The translations under genes and the position numbers were made by a program. The notes under the pieces were generated by a model. The model did not search any database, was not told where the DNA came from, and saw nothing but the letters and a program-made list of their open reading frames with translations. This document shows positions 25,106 through 33,055 of a DNA stretch of 35,152 nt, piece by piece. The number at the start of each line of letters is the position of its first letter. Positions within the stretch are counted from its first letter, which is position 1. The stretch comes from Myxococcales bacterium. Lineage in GTDB: Bacteria > Myxococcota_A > Polyangia > Polyangiales > Polyangiaceae. The stretch spans positions 1-35,152 of the forward strand of contig JAHFDY010000026.1 in assembly GCA_023248735.1 (NCBI GenBank). Reading direction: 5' to 3'.

Positions 25106-26028
25106 AGCGCGTCGGCCTCGTGGGAGGCCGCGGCTACGTTGGGCGCGAGCTCATCACGCTCCTCGCGGGGCACGGCGGCATTGAAATCGCGTGGGTAACG
25201 TCTTCGACCCATGGGGGTGACTCCGTAGCGAGCACCGCTCCGATTTCAACGTTGAACTTCGAGCAGGCGAGGCCATCCCTTCTCAGTACATCGCCGGTCG
25301 ACGCCGTCGTGCTTGCGTTGCCAAACGGTGACAGCGATCCGTGGGTGTCCGCGGCCCGGGCTGAGCAGTACATCGTCGATCTCTCCTGCGATCACCGCTT
25401 TGACGCGTCGTGGATCTACGGCTTGCCAGAGCGCCATCGCGATCAACTCCATGGGGCAACCCGAATCGCAAACCCCGGTTGTTACGCCACTGCGATTCAA
25501 GCGGCGATAGGGCCGTTAGTTCCCCTTCTTGACGGTCCTGTGCACGCGTTTGGCGTGAGCGGCTACAGCGGCGCCGGTACATCGAAGGGTCCAAGAAACG
25601 ATCCCAAGGTACTCGAAGACAATCTTCTTCCCTACGCGCTGACCGAGCACACGCACGAGCGCGAGGTAACGCAAAAGCTCGGACACCCCGTCTTCTTCAT
25701 GCCGCACGTGGCATCCTTTTTTCGCGGACTCAGTGTAACTATGTCCGTTACCTTCTCCGAACCTCAAACGCACTCCGCGGTCACGGAGCTCTATCGCGCG
25801 GCCTTCTGCCGCGAATCGCTCGTCCGGCTGACCGACGATGCTCCTCTCGTACGCGACGCGCGGGATCGTCACTTCGTCAACGTGGGCGGCCTGACGCTTA
25901 GCCACGATGGGAAGCACGCTGTAATCGTCAGCACACTTGACAATCTGCTTGGCGGCGCCGCTACCACTGCGCTTCGGAATTTGAATCTCGCGATGGGTTT
26001 TCCTGAATTCGAAGGAATCGTGAAATGA
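25102..26028 (+). CDS. argC: N-acetyl-gamma-glutamyl-phosphate reductase
   Basis: A 308-residue cytoplasmic enzyme that reduces N-acetylglutamyl phosphate with NADPH to the semialdehyde. The N-terminal Rossmann motif is VGGRGYVGREL; the catalytic Cys127 is in NPGCYAT; GVSGYSGAG and the late HVASFFRGL are family motifs. It starts with GTG at 25102, overlapping the argB/A' stop by four bases (GTGA), with GAGGAG about six bases upstream. Similar in length and motifs to the Xanthomonas ArgC. Confidence 0.95.
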   Translation: MKRVGLVGGRGYVGRELITLLAGHGGIEIAWVTSSTHGGDSVASTAPISTLNFEQARPSLLSTSPVDAVVLALPNGDSDPWVSAARAEQYIVDLSCDHRFDASWIYGLPERHRDQLHGATRIANPGCYATAIQAAIGPLVPLLDGPVHAFGVSGYSGAGTSKGPRNDPKVLEDNLLPYALTEHTHEREVTQKLGHPVFFMPHVASFFRGLSVTMSVTFSEPQTHSAVTELYRAAFCRESLVRLTDDAPLVRDARDRHFVNVGGLTLSHDGKHAVIVSTLDNLLGGAATTALRNLNLAMGFPEFEGIVK

Positions 26029-27323
26029 CGCTTCTTTGGGCAAAGTCCAATACGCAAGTTGACGATCGCGTGCAGAATTTCTTGGCAGGCGAGGACGTTC
26101 ATTGGGACCGTCTATTGTTACCTTTCGACATTCGCGCCTCCATCGCGCACGCGCGTGGATTGACAAGGCCGGGCGTTCTCACGAATGAACAGGCGAACGC
26201 GATCATTACCGCGCTCGACGAACTCGCGAGCGCATACGAACACGGAGGGTTCGTCCTCGATAGTCGGTACGAAGACGGACACTCCGCGATCGAGGGCTTC
26301 CTTACAGAGCGACTTGGCGACCTTGGCAAGCGCGTGCACGCGGGTCGTAGTCGAAACGATCAGGTGCAGGTCGCGCTGCGTCTCTACATGCGGGATCGTT
26401 TGGACAAGTTAGTGAACCATCTGAGGGAAGCCGCCGCAGTCTTTCTTGTTCGCGCGCACGAGCATGAGCGAACACCGATGCCGGGCTACACCCACTTGCA
26501 GCAAGCCGTTCCCTCGACCGCAGGCCTTTGGTTTGCCGCGTTTGCTGAAGCGATGATCGACGACGCGGAACTCACAACGTCGACGCGCGCGTGGGTTGAC
26601 ACCTGCCCTCTCGGAACAGCGGCAGGCTACGGCGTCCCCATCGAACTCGATCGCGAAGGAGTCGCCGAGGAGCTCGGCTTTTCGCGTCTCCAGCAGAACC
26701 CGATGTACGCGCAAAATTCGCGCGGCAAGCACGAGCTCGCGGTCCTGTCGGTGTGCACGCAAGCGCTTCTCGACGTGCGACGCTTCGCGTGGGACGTCTC
26801 GCTGTTTCATACGGCCGAATTCGCCTTCGTGACCCTGCCAGACGCGCTGACCACGGGCTCGTCCATCATGCCGAACAAGCGCAACCCCGATGTCGTCGAA
26901 CTCCTTCGCGCCGCCTGTGGCCGTGTCCTCGGCGCGCACACCGAAGTCGCCAGTGTGCTGTCGCTACCAAGTGGTTACCACCGTGACCTTCAAGCGACGA
27001 AGGGGCCATTTCTACAGGCGGTGGAGCATACGCTTGGCGCGCTTGCAATTGTTCCAACGTTGCTAAGAGGGCTCTCGCTTCGCGCCGATCGCATGCGCAA
27101 CGCGATTGAGCCCGAGACGTACGCAACCGATCGAGCGATCGAGCTCGTCGCCTCCGGCACGCCCTTTCGCGATGCTTATCAACAGGTTGCCGAGCAGCTC
27201 GATCAGCTTGGCTCACGAACTCCCGAGGACAGCATCAACGCCCGAGTTTCGGCCGGTTCGTGCGGCGATCTGCGGCTTCTCGAGCTCGAACAGAGGCTAA
27301 GTGCGGTGGGACGCAAAGATTAA
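26025..27323 (+). CDS. argH: Argininosuccinate lyase
   Basis: A 432-residue enzyme of the fumarase/aspartase superfamily, splitting argininosuccinate into arginine and fumarate. The superfamily signature GSSIMPNKRNPD is at residues 278-289. Other conserved stretches are EDGHSAIEG, GRSRNDQV and TPMPGYTHLQ. The N-terminus (LLWAKSNTQVDDRVQNFLAG) resembles the Xanthomonas ArgH. The ATG overlaps the argC stop by four bases (ATGA), and AAGGA lies about eight bases upstream. It is the last gene of the arginine operon. The next gene begins 72 bp downstream on the same strand but with unrelated content. Confidence 0.97.
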   Translation: MTLLWAKSNTQVDDRVQNFLAGEDVHWDRLLLPFDIRASIAHARGLTRPGVLTNEQANAIITALDELASAYEHGGFVLDSRYEDGHSAIEGFLTERLGDLGKRVHAGRSRNDQVQVALRLYMRDRLDKLVNHLREAAAVFLVRAHEHERTPMPGYTHLQQAVPSTAGLWFAAFAEAMIDDAELTTSTRAWVDTCPLGTAAGYGVPIELDREGVAEELGFSRLQQNPMYAQNSRGKHELAVLSVCTQALLDVRRFAWDVSLFHTAEFAFVTLPDALTTGSSIMPNKRNPDVVELLRAACGRVLGAHTEVASVLSLPSGYHRDLQATKGPFLQAVEHTLGALAIVPTLLRGLSLRADRMRNAIEPETYATDRAIELVASGTPFRDAYQQVAEQLDQLGSRTPEDSINARVSAGSCGDLRLLELEQRLSAVGRKD

Positions 27324-27395
27324 AGGCTTGCAACGTGCACGCGTGCGCACCCACGTGGGCGAATAAACGCGCCTCTGCCTTCGTCCGTCGCATAC

Positions 27396-28970
27396 ATGAG
27401 AAAATTGCTTCTTTCGCTCCTTGTCATGCCCCTTGGTCTCGGATGTGCCGGTCTCAACGACTCCCCAGAGGAGGGCGGCGCAAACGCAAACGATCGCACA
27501 ATCATCAACGATGGCGAAGAGATGCTCACCGGCGCGATGGCCGTCTCGCCCTCAGGTAAGTTCATCGTGCTTCAACGAAACGACATCAGTGTCATTTTCG
27601 ACGTTGGTGCCAAGAAGTACACCGAGCTTAACGTTCAACTTCGACGCGTGACATTTGCGCACGCAAGCGAGACAGCCTTCGCGAATCGGGCAGACGGAAC
27701 GCTTGCTGCAATCGACCTCGCAAGAGTGAGCGAGTTGTGGAGTCGAAAACTCGACGATGCAACTGTCTCGATCCTACGCGTGGGCCACGATGACGAGACG
27801 CTCTACGTTGGAGACTCACGCCGCATGCAGATTGTCGATCCATCGAACGGGGTGGCTCGAAGTGTCACCGACCTCGGTACAACTCCCACGGCTCTTACGC
27901 TTCTGAAGGGGCGCAAAGAAGCGCTCGTCGTAGGCACGACCGCCTGGCAAAACGGCGCTCCCCACACCAGCGTTGCCCTCCTCGATCTCGAGACCGCATC
28001 GGTCAATAAAATTGATATTCCAAATTGTGACTCCAAGGTCGTCATGACGCCTGACGAGTCGCGAGCGTTCCTCTCTCCAACGTTTTGCGACGCCGAACAC
28101 GCGTCGAACCCAAACCAGGCATGGACAAACCCCGACCCGGTGAGCGTCATCGCACTCGGCGCAAAGACCATCGCCTTCGAAAAAAACCTCCCGGGGTTCG
28201 GCCCCGTCGCGATGAGCCCCGACGGCCAGAAGGTCGTTGCGTACCTCGACACCAAGCGCATGGATGTATCGATGTTCGACAAGGGTCAGGCGCCGAGCGA
28301 CACCGGGCCCCAGTACCACGTCATGGTAATCAACCCGAAGACGCTCGCGTTTTCACTCACGCCGATCGGCAACGCACTACCGCGGCTCACAATGACGCGC
28401 GCCGGCAAGGGCCTTCTCGTTGACGCATCCGTCAAGGTGAAAACGCGCGCCAAGGCGAGCGCGCATGGCAGCATCTCGATAGGACCGAACGGCATCTCTG
28501 GTGAGCTTGGTGCCGAGGTCTCGGTGTTCGACGAGCAATCGCCCTTCGGCTACTTCGACCTCGAGTCGCTAAAATTCTCCGGCTTCACTGGCCCGCAGGC
28601 CGGTCTCGATCGCTTCGTTCAACTTGCAGGGGAGAGGTACATTCTCACGCTCGAAAAGCGCAAAGACGGTCTCGGCGGTGTCCCTTACTTGATCGATCTC
28701 CAAGAGAAGACCACCGCGTCGTTTTTCGGCGACTTCGGTACCGGTGTTCGCGACGTGGGCATCCTGCCCGACGGCAAGACCGTTGTCCTCCGTGTTCGCC
28801 TCGCTGCGGCCACGCACGAGAACAAGTACTGGAGCCGCGAGGGGTTCAACGTCTCTGCAGACTTCAACTTCAACGGCACCCTCTATGCGGAGTACGAAGC
28901 GTCAACCTCGTTCGCCAATGTCACGTCGACAAACGATTGTTCAACGCCAGAGGGACACGACTGCTTCTGA
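27396..28970 (+). CDS. Beta-propeller-like lipoprotein
   Basis: A 524-residue predicted lipoprotein with signal MRKLLLSLLVMPLGLGC (lipobox LGC). The body is nearly all short strands with repeating phrases of propeller blades: GAMAVSPSGKFIVL, VGHDDETLYVGD, VVMTPDESRAFLS, PVAMSPDGQKVVAYLD and VGILPDGKTVVLRV. About seven blades can be guessed, as in WD40/YVTN-type propellers. No catalytic motif is visible, so a scaffolding or binding role in the envelope is likelier than an enzyme. One stretch (VKVKTRAKASAHGSISIGPNG) interrupts the pattern and may be an inserted loop. The C-terminus ends TPEGHDCF. It ends nine bases from the next, convergent gene; the palindrome CGTGCACG (28971-28978) fills that gap. 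Confidence 0.8.
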   Translation: MRKLLLSLLVMPLGLGCAGLNDSPEEGGANANDRTIINDGEEMLTGAMAVSPSGKFIVLQRNDISVIFDVGAKKYTELNVQLRRVTFAHASETAFANRADGTLAAIDLARVSELWSRKLDDATVSILRVGHDDETLYVGDSRRMQIVDPSNGVARSVTDLGTTPTALTLLKGRKEALVVGTTAWQNGAPHTSVALLDLETASVNKIDIPNCDSKVVMTPDESRAFLSPTFCDAEHASNPNQAWTNPDPVSVIALGAKTIAFEKNLPGFGPVAMSPDGQKVVAYLDTKRMDVSMFDKGQAPSDTGPQYHVMVINPKTLAFSLTPIGNALPRLTMTRAGKGLLVDASVKVKTRAKASAHGSISIGPNGISGELGAEVSVFDEQSPFGYFDLESLKFSGFTGPQAGLDRFVQLAGERYILTLEKRKDGLGGVPYLIDLQEKTTASFFGDFGTGVRDVGILPDGKTVVLRVRLAAATHENKYWSREGFNVSADFNFNGTLYAEYEASTSFANVTSTNDCSTPEGHDCF

Positions 28971-28979
28971 CGTGCACGA

Positions 28980-29375
28980 CTAGTCCTTGCAGTATGCAGT
29001 CATTTGCTCAACCAACTTGCCTTCGCTTGCAATGGCCACGTTGACGTCATTGACACCCTTGTCGATGGTGTCATCCGTGGCCTTGGCTACTTGGTGCATC
29101 AAGATGGCACGCGCCGCAAAGGCGTCCGCGTAGGCATCGCGTAGCGCCTTCAGCCTGACATCAGCGATGGCGAGCGCCTTCATGTCGCTCGAAGTCTTCT
29201 CGAGAATCTTCGCGCCCTCCTCAAAATCGGCTGGCTTTTCAAGCTTCAATTTCTTCACGCTTTCGATACCGGCGTTCGAAGCAACCGCGACCTTGTTGCA
29301 CTGCTCCGTTTTCTTGCCACATCCCGACAGGAGCACGAACAACCCAACCCAGAGCGCCGCTTTCGCGTTCAGCAT
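28980..29375 (-). CDS. Small helical lipoprotein
   Basis: A 131-residue predicted lipoprotein: MLNAKAALWVGLFVLLSGC (lipobox LSGC). The mature protein is charged and helical, with Lys/Glu/Asp-rich stretches (ESVKKLKLEKPADFEEGAKILEKT) and Cys near both ends (EQC and AYC), possibly joined as a disulfide. Such helical-bundle lipoproteins of unknown role are common in myxobacterial genomes, in my recollection. No named family recognised. Divergent from the adenosine-deaminase-like gene across 82 bp. Confidence 0.78.
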   Translation of the reverse strand: MLNAKAALWVGLFVLLSGCGKKTEQCNKVAVASNAGIESVKKLKLEKPADFEEGAKILEKTSSDMKALAIADVRLKALRDAYADAFAARAILMHQVAKATDDTIDKGVNDVNVAIASEGKLVEQMTAYCKD

Positions 29376-29396
29376 CTACGCGATCATACGAGCAAG

Positions 29397-29412
29397 GCCG
29401 ACGGTTGTCGGC
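29397..29412. promoter_or_regulatory. 16-bp perfect dyad in divergent intergenic region
   Basis: GCCGAC-GGTT-GTCGGC between the small lipoprotein and deaminase genes. It could be an operator or a short leader hairpin. Confidence 0.3.
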
Positions 29413-29457
29413 TTCAAACGGTGCTGTTGCTCCTCATATGCGTTACAGTCTGGCCTC

Positions 29458-31107
29458 ATGCGAGTGTGGGGTGGTTGGCTCTTTTGCACGGCGCTCGCCA
29501 CGCTCACGAATTGCAGTGCGTCCCCGGCGGTCGTTGCCGCACAGGATGGCGGTACGGACGCTCTCGCCGAAGCCTCCACCGACGCCGGTTGCGGATCACC
29601 TTCGGCGTGTGCCTCGACAAACGAGGGCCGAACCGCCGCAAGACTCGAGGCCGTACGCACCGATGGATCGGCGCTCTCGGTGTTTCTCACGGCCATGCCA
29701 AAGGGCGGCGATCTGCACAACCACCTTTCCGGCGCGGTATACGCAGAGACGTTCCTCAACTGGGCGCAGGCCGACGGACTTTGCGTCAGCACGTCGAGCC
29801 ACACGCTTGTGGCAAAGAGCCAATGCGGCGGCACCAACGCTCCCATTCCGGATCCCGGCAACGACCTCTACGATCGCGTGGTGCGCGCTTGGTCGATGCA
29901 GGACTTTGCGAATAGCGCGGGCGAATCCGGTCACGATCACTTTTTCGCAACATTCGGCAAATTTGGGCTGGCGGCTGGGTCGCACCGAGCCGACATGATC
30001 GCCGACGTCGTCGCGCGGGCGGCGGGCGAGAACCAAATTTACGTCGAACTCATGGCCGGGTTTACGGGCGCGGCGGCGACCCTCGGCGCCGAAGTGCGGG
30101 GCGGCGGCAAGCCTGCGATCACCGTCCTGGAACTACCCGACTATTACGAAGCACTGATCGCGAACGCAAAGTGGTCTGGGGTCCTTGCGAGCATAACCAA
30201 GTACGTTGACGATACCGACAAGGACGCGCGAACGGCAATGGGATGTAGCGGCAACCCGGTACCGCCTGCATGCGAAGTCACGGTACGTTACCAAGCGCAG
30301 ACGAGCCGTAGCGCATCGGCGCATGAGCTCTTCGCGGAGTGGACTGCAGCCTTCGAGGTCGCGAAGACCGAGAAACGCATGGTGGGCCTGAACCTCGTCG
30401 GTCCCGAAGACGGCAGCAGCGCGCTTCGTGACTACGAACTTCACATGGCCATGCTCGGCTTCCTTCACGATAAATACGTCGCGACAGAGGCGAGTCCGCT
30501 GCGCATCGCGCTTCATGCGGGGGAACTCTCGAGCGGGGTGCTCGCGGCAGGCAACCAGAGTCATCTCACGTTCCACATCCGCCGCGCAGTCGAGGTTGCG
30601 CACGCATCGCGCATCGGCCACGGCGCGGACGTACTGCTTGAGACCGACTCAACAGGACTCCTTGCGGAAATGGCGAAGGCTGGCGTGCTTGCCGAAATCT
30701 GTCTTGCAAGCAACGACCAGATCCTCGAGCTTTCAGGCGCCGCTCACCCCTTGTCGGACTACATTTCGGCCGGCGTGCCCGTGGCACTTGCGACCGACGA
30801 TCAAGGCGTTGCGCGGTCGAGCTTGGCTCTTGAACACCGACGCGCCGTCATCGATCAGCAGCTTGACTATCGAACGTTGAAGCGCCTTGCGCGGTGGAGC
30901 CTCGAGAAGTCGTTCGCAAGCGGCAAGAGTCTTTGGCAATCACTCGAGAGCATGTCGACCGTTGCAGATTGTCAGCCCGACGGCACATTTTGGCTCGGCG
31001 ACATTTCGCCACCGAGCGCGTGCAAGACCCTCCTGAGCACGAGCGATAGGGCCCGACTCGAATGGGAGCTTGAGCGTCGGTTCGTCGCCTTCGAGCAAGT
31101 GCAGTAA
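29458..31107 (+). CDS. Exported adenosine-deaminase-like metallo-hydrolase
   Basis: A 549-residue protein. ATG 29458 gives a hydrophobic N-terminus (WLFCTALATLTNCSAS) that should be a signal peptide; the site LTNC is a poor lipobox, so lipidation is uncertain. The frame extends 97 codons upstream over the divergent gene, without protein character. An Asp/Ala-rich linker leads to the adenosine deaminase TIM barrel: PKGGDLHNHLSGA (His87, His89), HAGE (His353, Glu356), IGHGADV (His388) and ATDDQG (Asp447, Asp448). These are the zinc ligands and catalytic Glu/His/Asp of the family. It would act outside the cytoplasm, perhaps on nucleosides released from other cells; the true substrate is not shown. 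Confidence 0.87.
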   Translation: MRVWGGWLFCTALATLTNCSASPAVVAAQDGGTDALAEASTDAGCGSPSACASTNEGRTAARLEAVRTDGSALSVFLTAMPKGGDLHNHLSGAVYAETFLNWAQADGLCVSTSSHTLVAKSQCGGTNAPIPDPGNDLYDRVVRAWSMQDFANSAGESGHDHFFATFGKFGLAAGSHRADMIADVVARAAGENQIYVELMAGFTGAAATLGAEVRGGGKPAITVLELPDYYEALIANAKWSGVLASITKYVDDTDKDARTAMGCSGNPVPPACEVTVRYQAQTSRSASAHELFAEWTAAFEVAKTEKRMVGLNLVGPEDGSSALRDYELHMAMLGFLHDKYVATEASPLRIALHAGELSSGVLAAGNQSHLTFHIRRAVEVAHASRIGHGADVLLETDSTGLLAEMAKAGVLAEICLASNDQILELSGAAHPLSDYISAGVPVALATDDQGVARSSLALEHRRAVIDQQLDYRTLKRLARWSLEKSFASGKSLWQSLESMSTVADCQPDGTFWLGDISPPSACKTLLSTSDRARLEWELERRFVAFEQVQ

Positions 31108-31119
31108 CGTCGTTCTGGC

Positions 31120-32187
31120 ATGAGTGACCTCGAAGACGCCCGCGCCCACATCGATTGCATCGACGATGACATCTTGAGGCTCCTTGAGGAACGCGCCCGC
31201 ATCGTTTCTGAGGTAAGGCGCGCAAAGGTAACCGACGGCGCTCTCTTTCACGATCCCGAGCGCGAAGCCGAAGTGGTGCTGCGTCTTTCGAAAGCGGCGA
31301 CGATCTTTCCACGCGACGCGATAGCTCGGGTCTACCGCGAGATCATGAGCGCGTGCCTCGCACTGCAATCAACACTGACAGTTGCGTTCTTAGGTCCCGA
31401 GGGCACCTTTACGCACAGCGCGGCGCGTTCGCTCTTCGGTCTCTCGGCGAGCTACCAAGAAGCCGCAACCATCGACGGCGTATTCGACGCGGTTCGCAAG
31501 AATGAAGTGCAGTACGGGGTCGTGCCGATTGAAAACTCCACCGAAGGCTCCGTAACCCGAACCGTGGACGCGCTACTCGAGGGCGGCGTCATGATTCGCC
31601 GCGAACTCGTCATGACGGTTGACCATTGCCTTGCCACACGCGCAGCAGGGCTCACGGCTATCGAGCGCGTGTACTCCCATCCACAGGCACTTGCGCAGTG
31701 TCGCATGTGGCTTGCAAAGAACCTGTCGCAGGCCCAACTTGTCCAGACGCCTTCGACAGGCGCAGCAGTTCGTGAAGCACTCGCCGATCCGCAAGGCGCG
31801 GCTATCGCAAGCGCCCTCGCCGCCGAAATGCATGGACTCACGATCGCGCGCGCGATCATCCAGGACTTCGCGCAAAATGTAACAAGGTTCGTTCTTATTG
31901 GTCGGGAGGACGCCCCCAAAACCGGCGCAGACAAGACCACGCTTGCGTTCTCTCTCAAAGACGGCCGCGGTGCACTAAGACGTGTGCTCGACGTATTTGA
32001 TCAGGAGGAAGTCAACTTGTCGAAAATTGAATCGCGACCGAGCCAAAAGAAGGCGTGGGACTACGTCTTCTTGGTCGACATTGAAGGGCATCGCGACGAC
32101 ACGTCCGTGCAGCGTGCACTCAAGATTATCGAAGAGCGCTGCCCATTCGTGATGCACCTCGGCAGTTATCCCTCATCGGCGTCATGA
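31120..32187 (+). CDS. pheA: Chorismate mutase / prephenate dehydratase (P-protein)
   Basis: A 355-residue cytoplasmic bifunctional enzyme of phenylalanine synthesis. Residues 1-85 are an AroQ-type chorismate mutase helical domain (DCIDDDILRLLEERARIV). The prephenate dehydratase domain begins AFLGPEGTFTHSA, has IENSTEGSV, and contains the catalytic TRF motif at 255-257. An ACT regulatory domain ends the protein with the phenylalanine-binding ESRP at 304-307, so feedback inhibition by phenylalanine is expected. It starts 12 bases after the deaminase gene, so it may share its transcript although the functions are unrelated. Confidence 0.96.
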   Translation: MSDLEDARAHIDCIDDDILRLLEERARIVSEVRRAKVTDGALFHDPEREAEVVLRLSKAATIFPRDAIARVYREIMSACLALQSTLTVAFLGPEGTFTHSAARSLFGLSASYQEAATIDGVFDAVRKNEVQYGVVPIENSTEGSVTRTVDALLEGGVMIRRELVMTVDHCLATRAAGLTAIERVYSHPQALAQCRMWLAKNLSQAQLVQTPSTGAAVREALADPQGAAIASALAAEMHGLTIARAIIQDFAQNVTRFVLIGREDAPKTGADKTTLAFSLKDGRGALRRVLDVFDQEEVNLSKIESRPSQKKAWDYVFLVDIEGHRDDTSVQRALKIIEERCPFVMHLGSYPSSAS

Positions 32188-32212
32188 CGCTCGCCGTGGT
32201 ACGGTCGCGCTG

Positions 32213-32998
32213 ATGGAGATGCGCGTCACGCACATAGGAACCGCCACCGTCCTCTTCGAGATCGGCGATTTGCGCATCGTAACCGATCCCGCGTTCGACC
32301 CCGCGGGCACTCACTATTCGTGGGCCCTCTTCGGCGGGAACTCGACGAAGCTCGAGGAACCTGCCCGTGCAGCCGCGGACCTCGGCCGCGTCGACGCCAT
32401 GTTGATCACGCACGCACAGCATGACGACAATCTCGACCCGAGCGGCATTGCGCTCTTGCCCGCCGCGGGACGGGTGATCACCACGAAGCCCAGCGCCCGC
32501 CGCCTGGGTGGCAAAGCTGAGGGGCTCGCCGAATGGCAGAGCACGGAACTTGTGAGCCCGAGTGGCCTGCGCGTCCGCATCACTGCAACGCCGGCACGCC
32601 ATGGGCCGCCGCTGAGTCTTCCCTTCGTCGGAAAAGTGATCGGCTTCGTGCTCGAGTGGACAGGGCAAGAGCACGGTGCGGTGTACATCTCCGGAGACAC
32701 GGTGCTGTTCGCCGGCGTCGAAGAGGTCGCACGACGATTTCGAGTGGGCACCGCCCTCCTTCACATGGGTGAAGCGAAGCTACCCATTACGGGGCCATTT
32801 CGATTGACCATGAACGGAGAGCAAGGCGCAGCGGCAGCCAAACTACTGGGCGCGAAGACGATCATTCCGGTCCACTACGACGGCTGGACGCATTTTAGCG
32901 AGCCACGCGCGAAGGCGGTGCGCGCGTTTGAGGCTGCGGGAATCGCGGATCGCGTGAGGTGGGTGCCGAAGGGAACCGCCGTGAGCCTCGCGGTGTGA
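32213..32998 (+). CDS. UlaG-like MBL-fold metal-dependent hydrolase
   Basis: A 261-residue cytoplasmic protein of the lactamase-B-2 type. It begins VTHIGTATVLFEIGDLRIVTDPAFD, the family's standard opening. The metal motif is THAQHDD (His67, Gln69, Asp71, Asp72): the second His of HxHxDH is Gln and the last is Asp. Later motifs are TPARHGPP, YISGDTVLF and the terminal HYDGWTHF, which supply the remaining ligands. Family members act on lactones, phosphodiesters and N-acyl lipids, so no substrate is assigned. It lies 25 bp after pheA on the same strand. Confidence 0.85.
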   Translation: MEMRVTHIGTATVLFEIGDLRIVTDPAFDPAGTHYSWALFGGNSTKLEEPARAAADLGRVDAMLITHAQHDDNLDPSGIALLPAAGRVITTKPSARRLGGKAEGLAEWQSTELVSPSGLRVRITATPARHGPPLSLPFVGKVIGFVLEWTGQEHGAVYISGDTVLFAGVEEVARRFRVGTALLHMGEAKLPITGPFRLTMNGEQGAAAAKLLGAKTIIPVHYDGWTHFSEPRAKAVRAFEAAGIADRVRWVPKGTAVSLAV

Positions 32999-33055
32999 GG
33001 CGCTGCGCGATCCGCTTTCGCTGACGCTTTCGTCTTGTTTGCGTACGATACGCGC

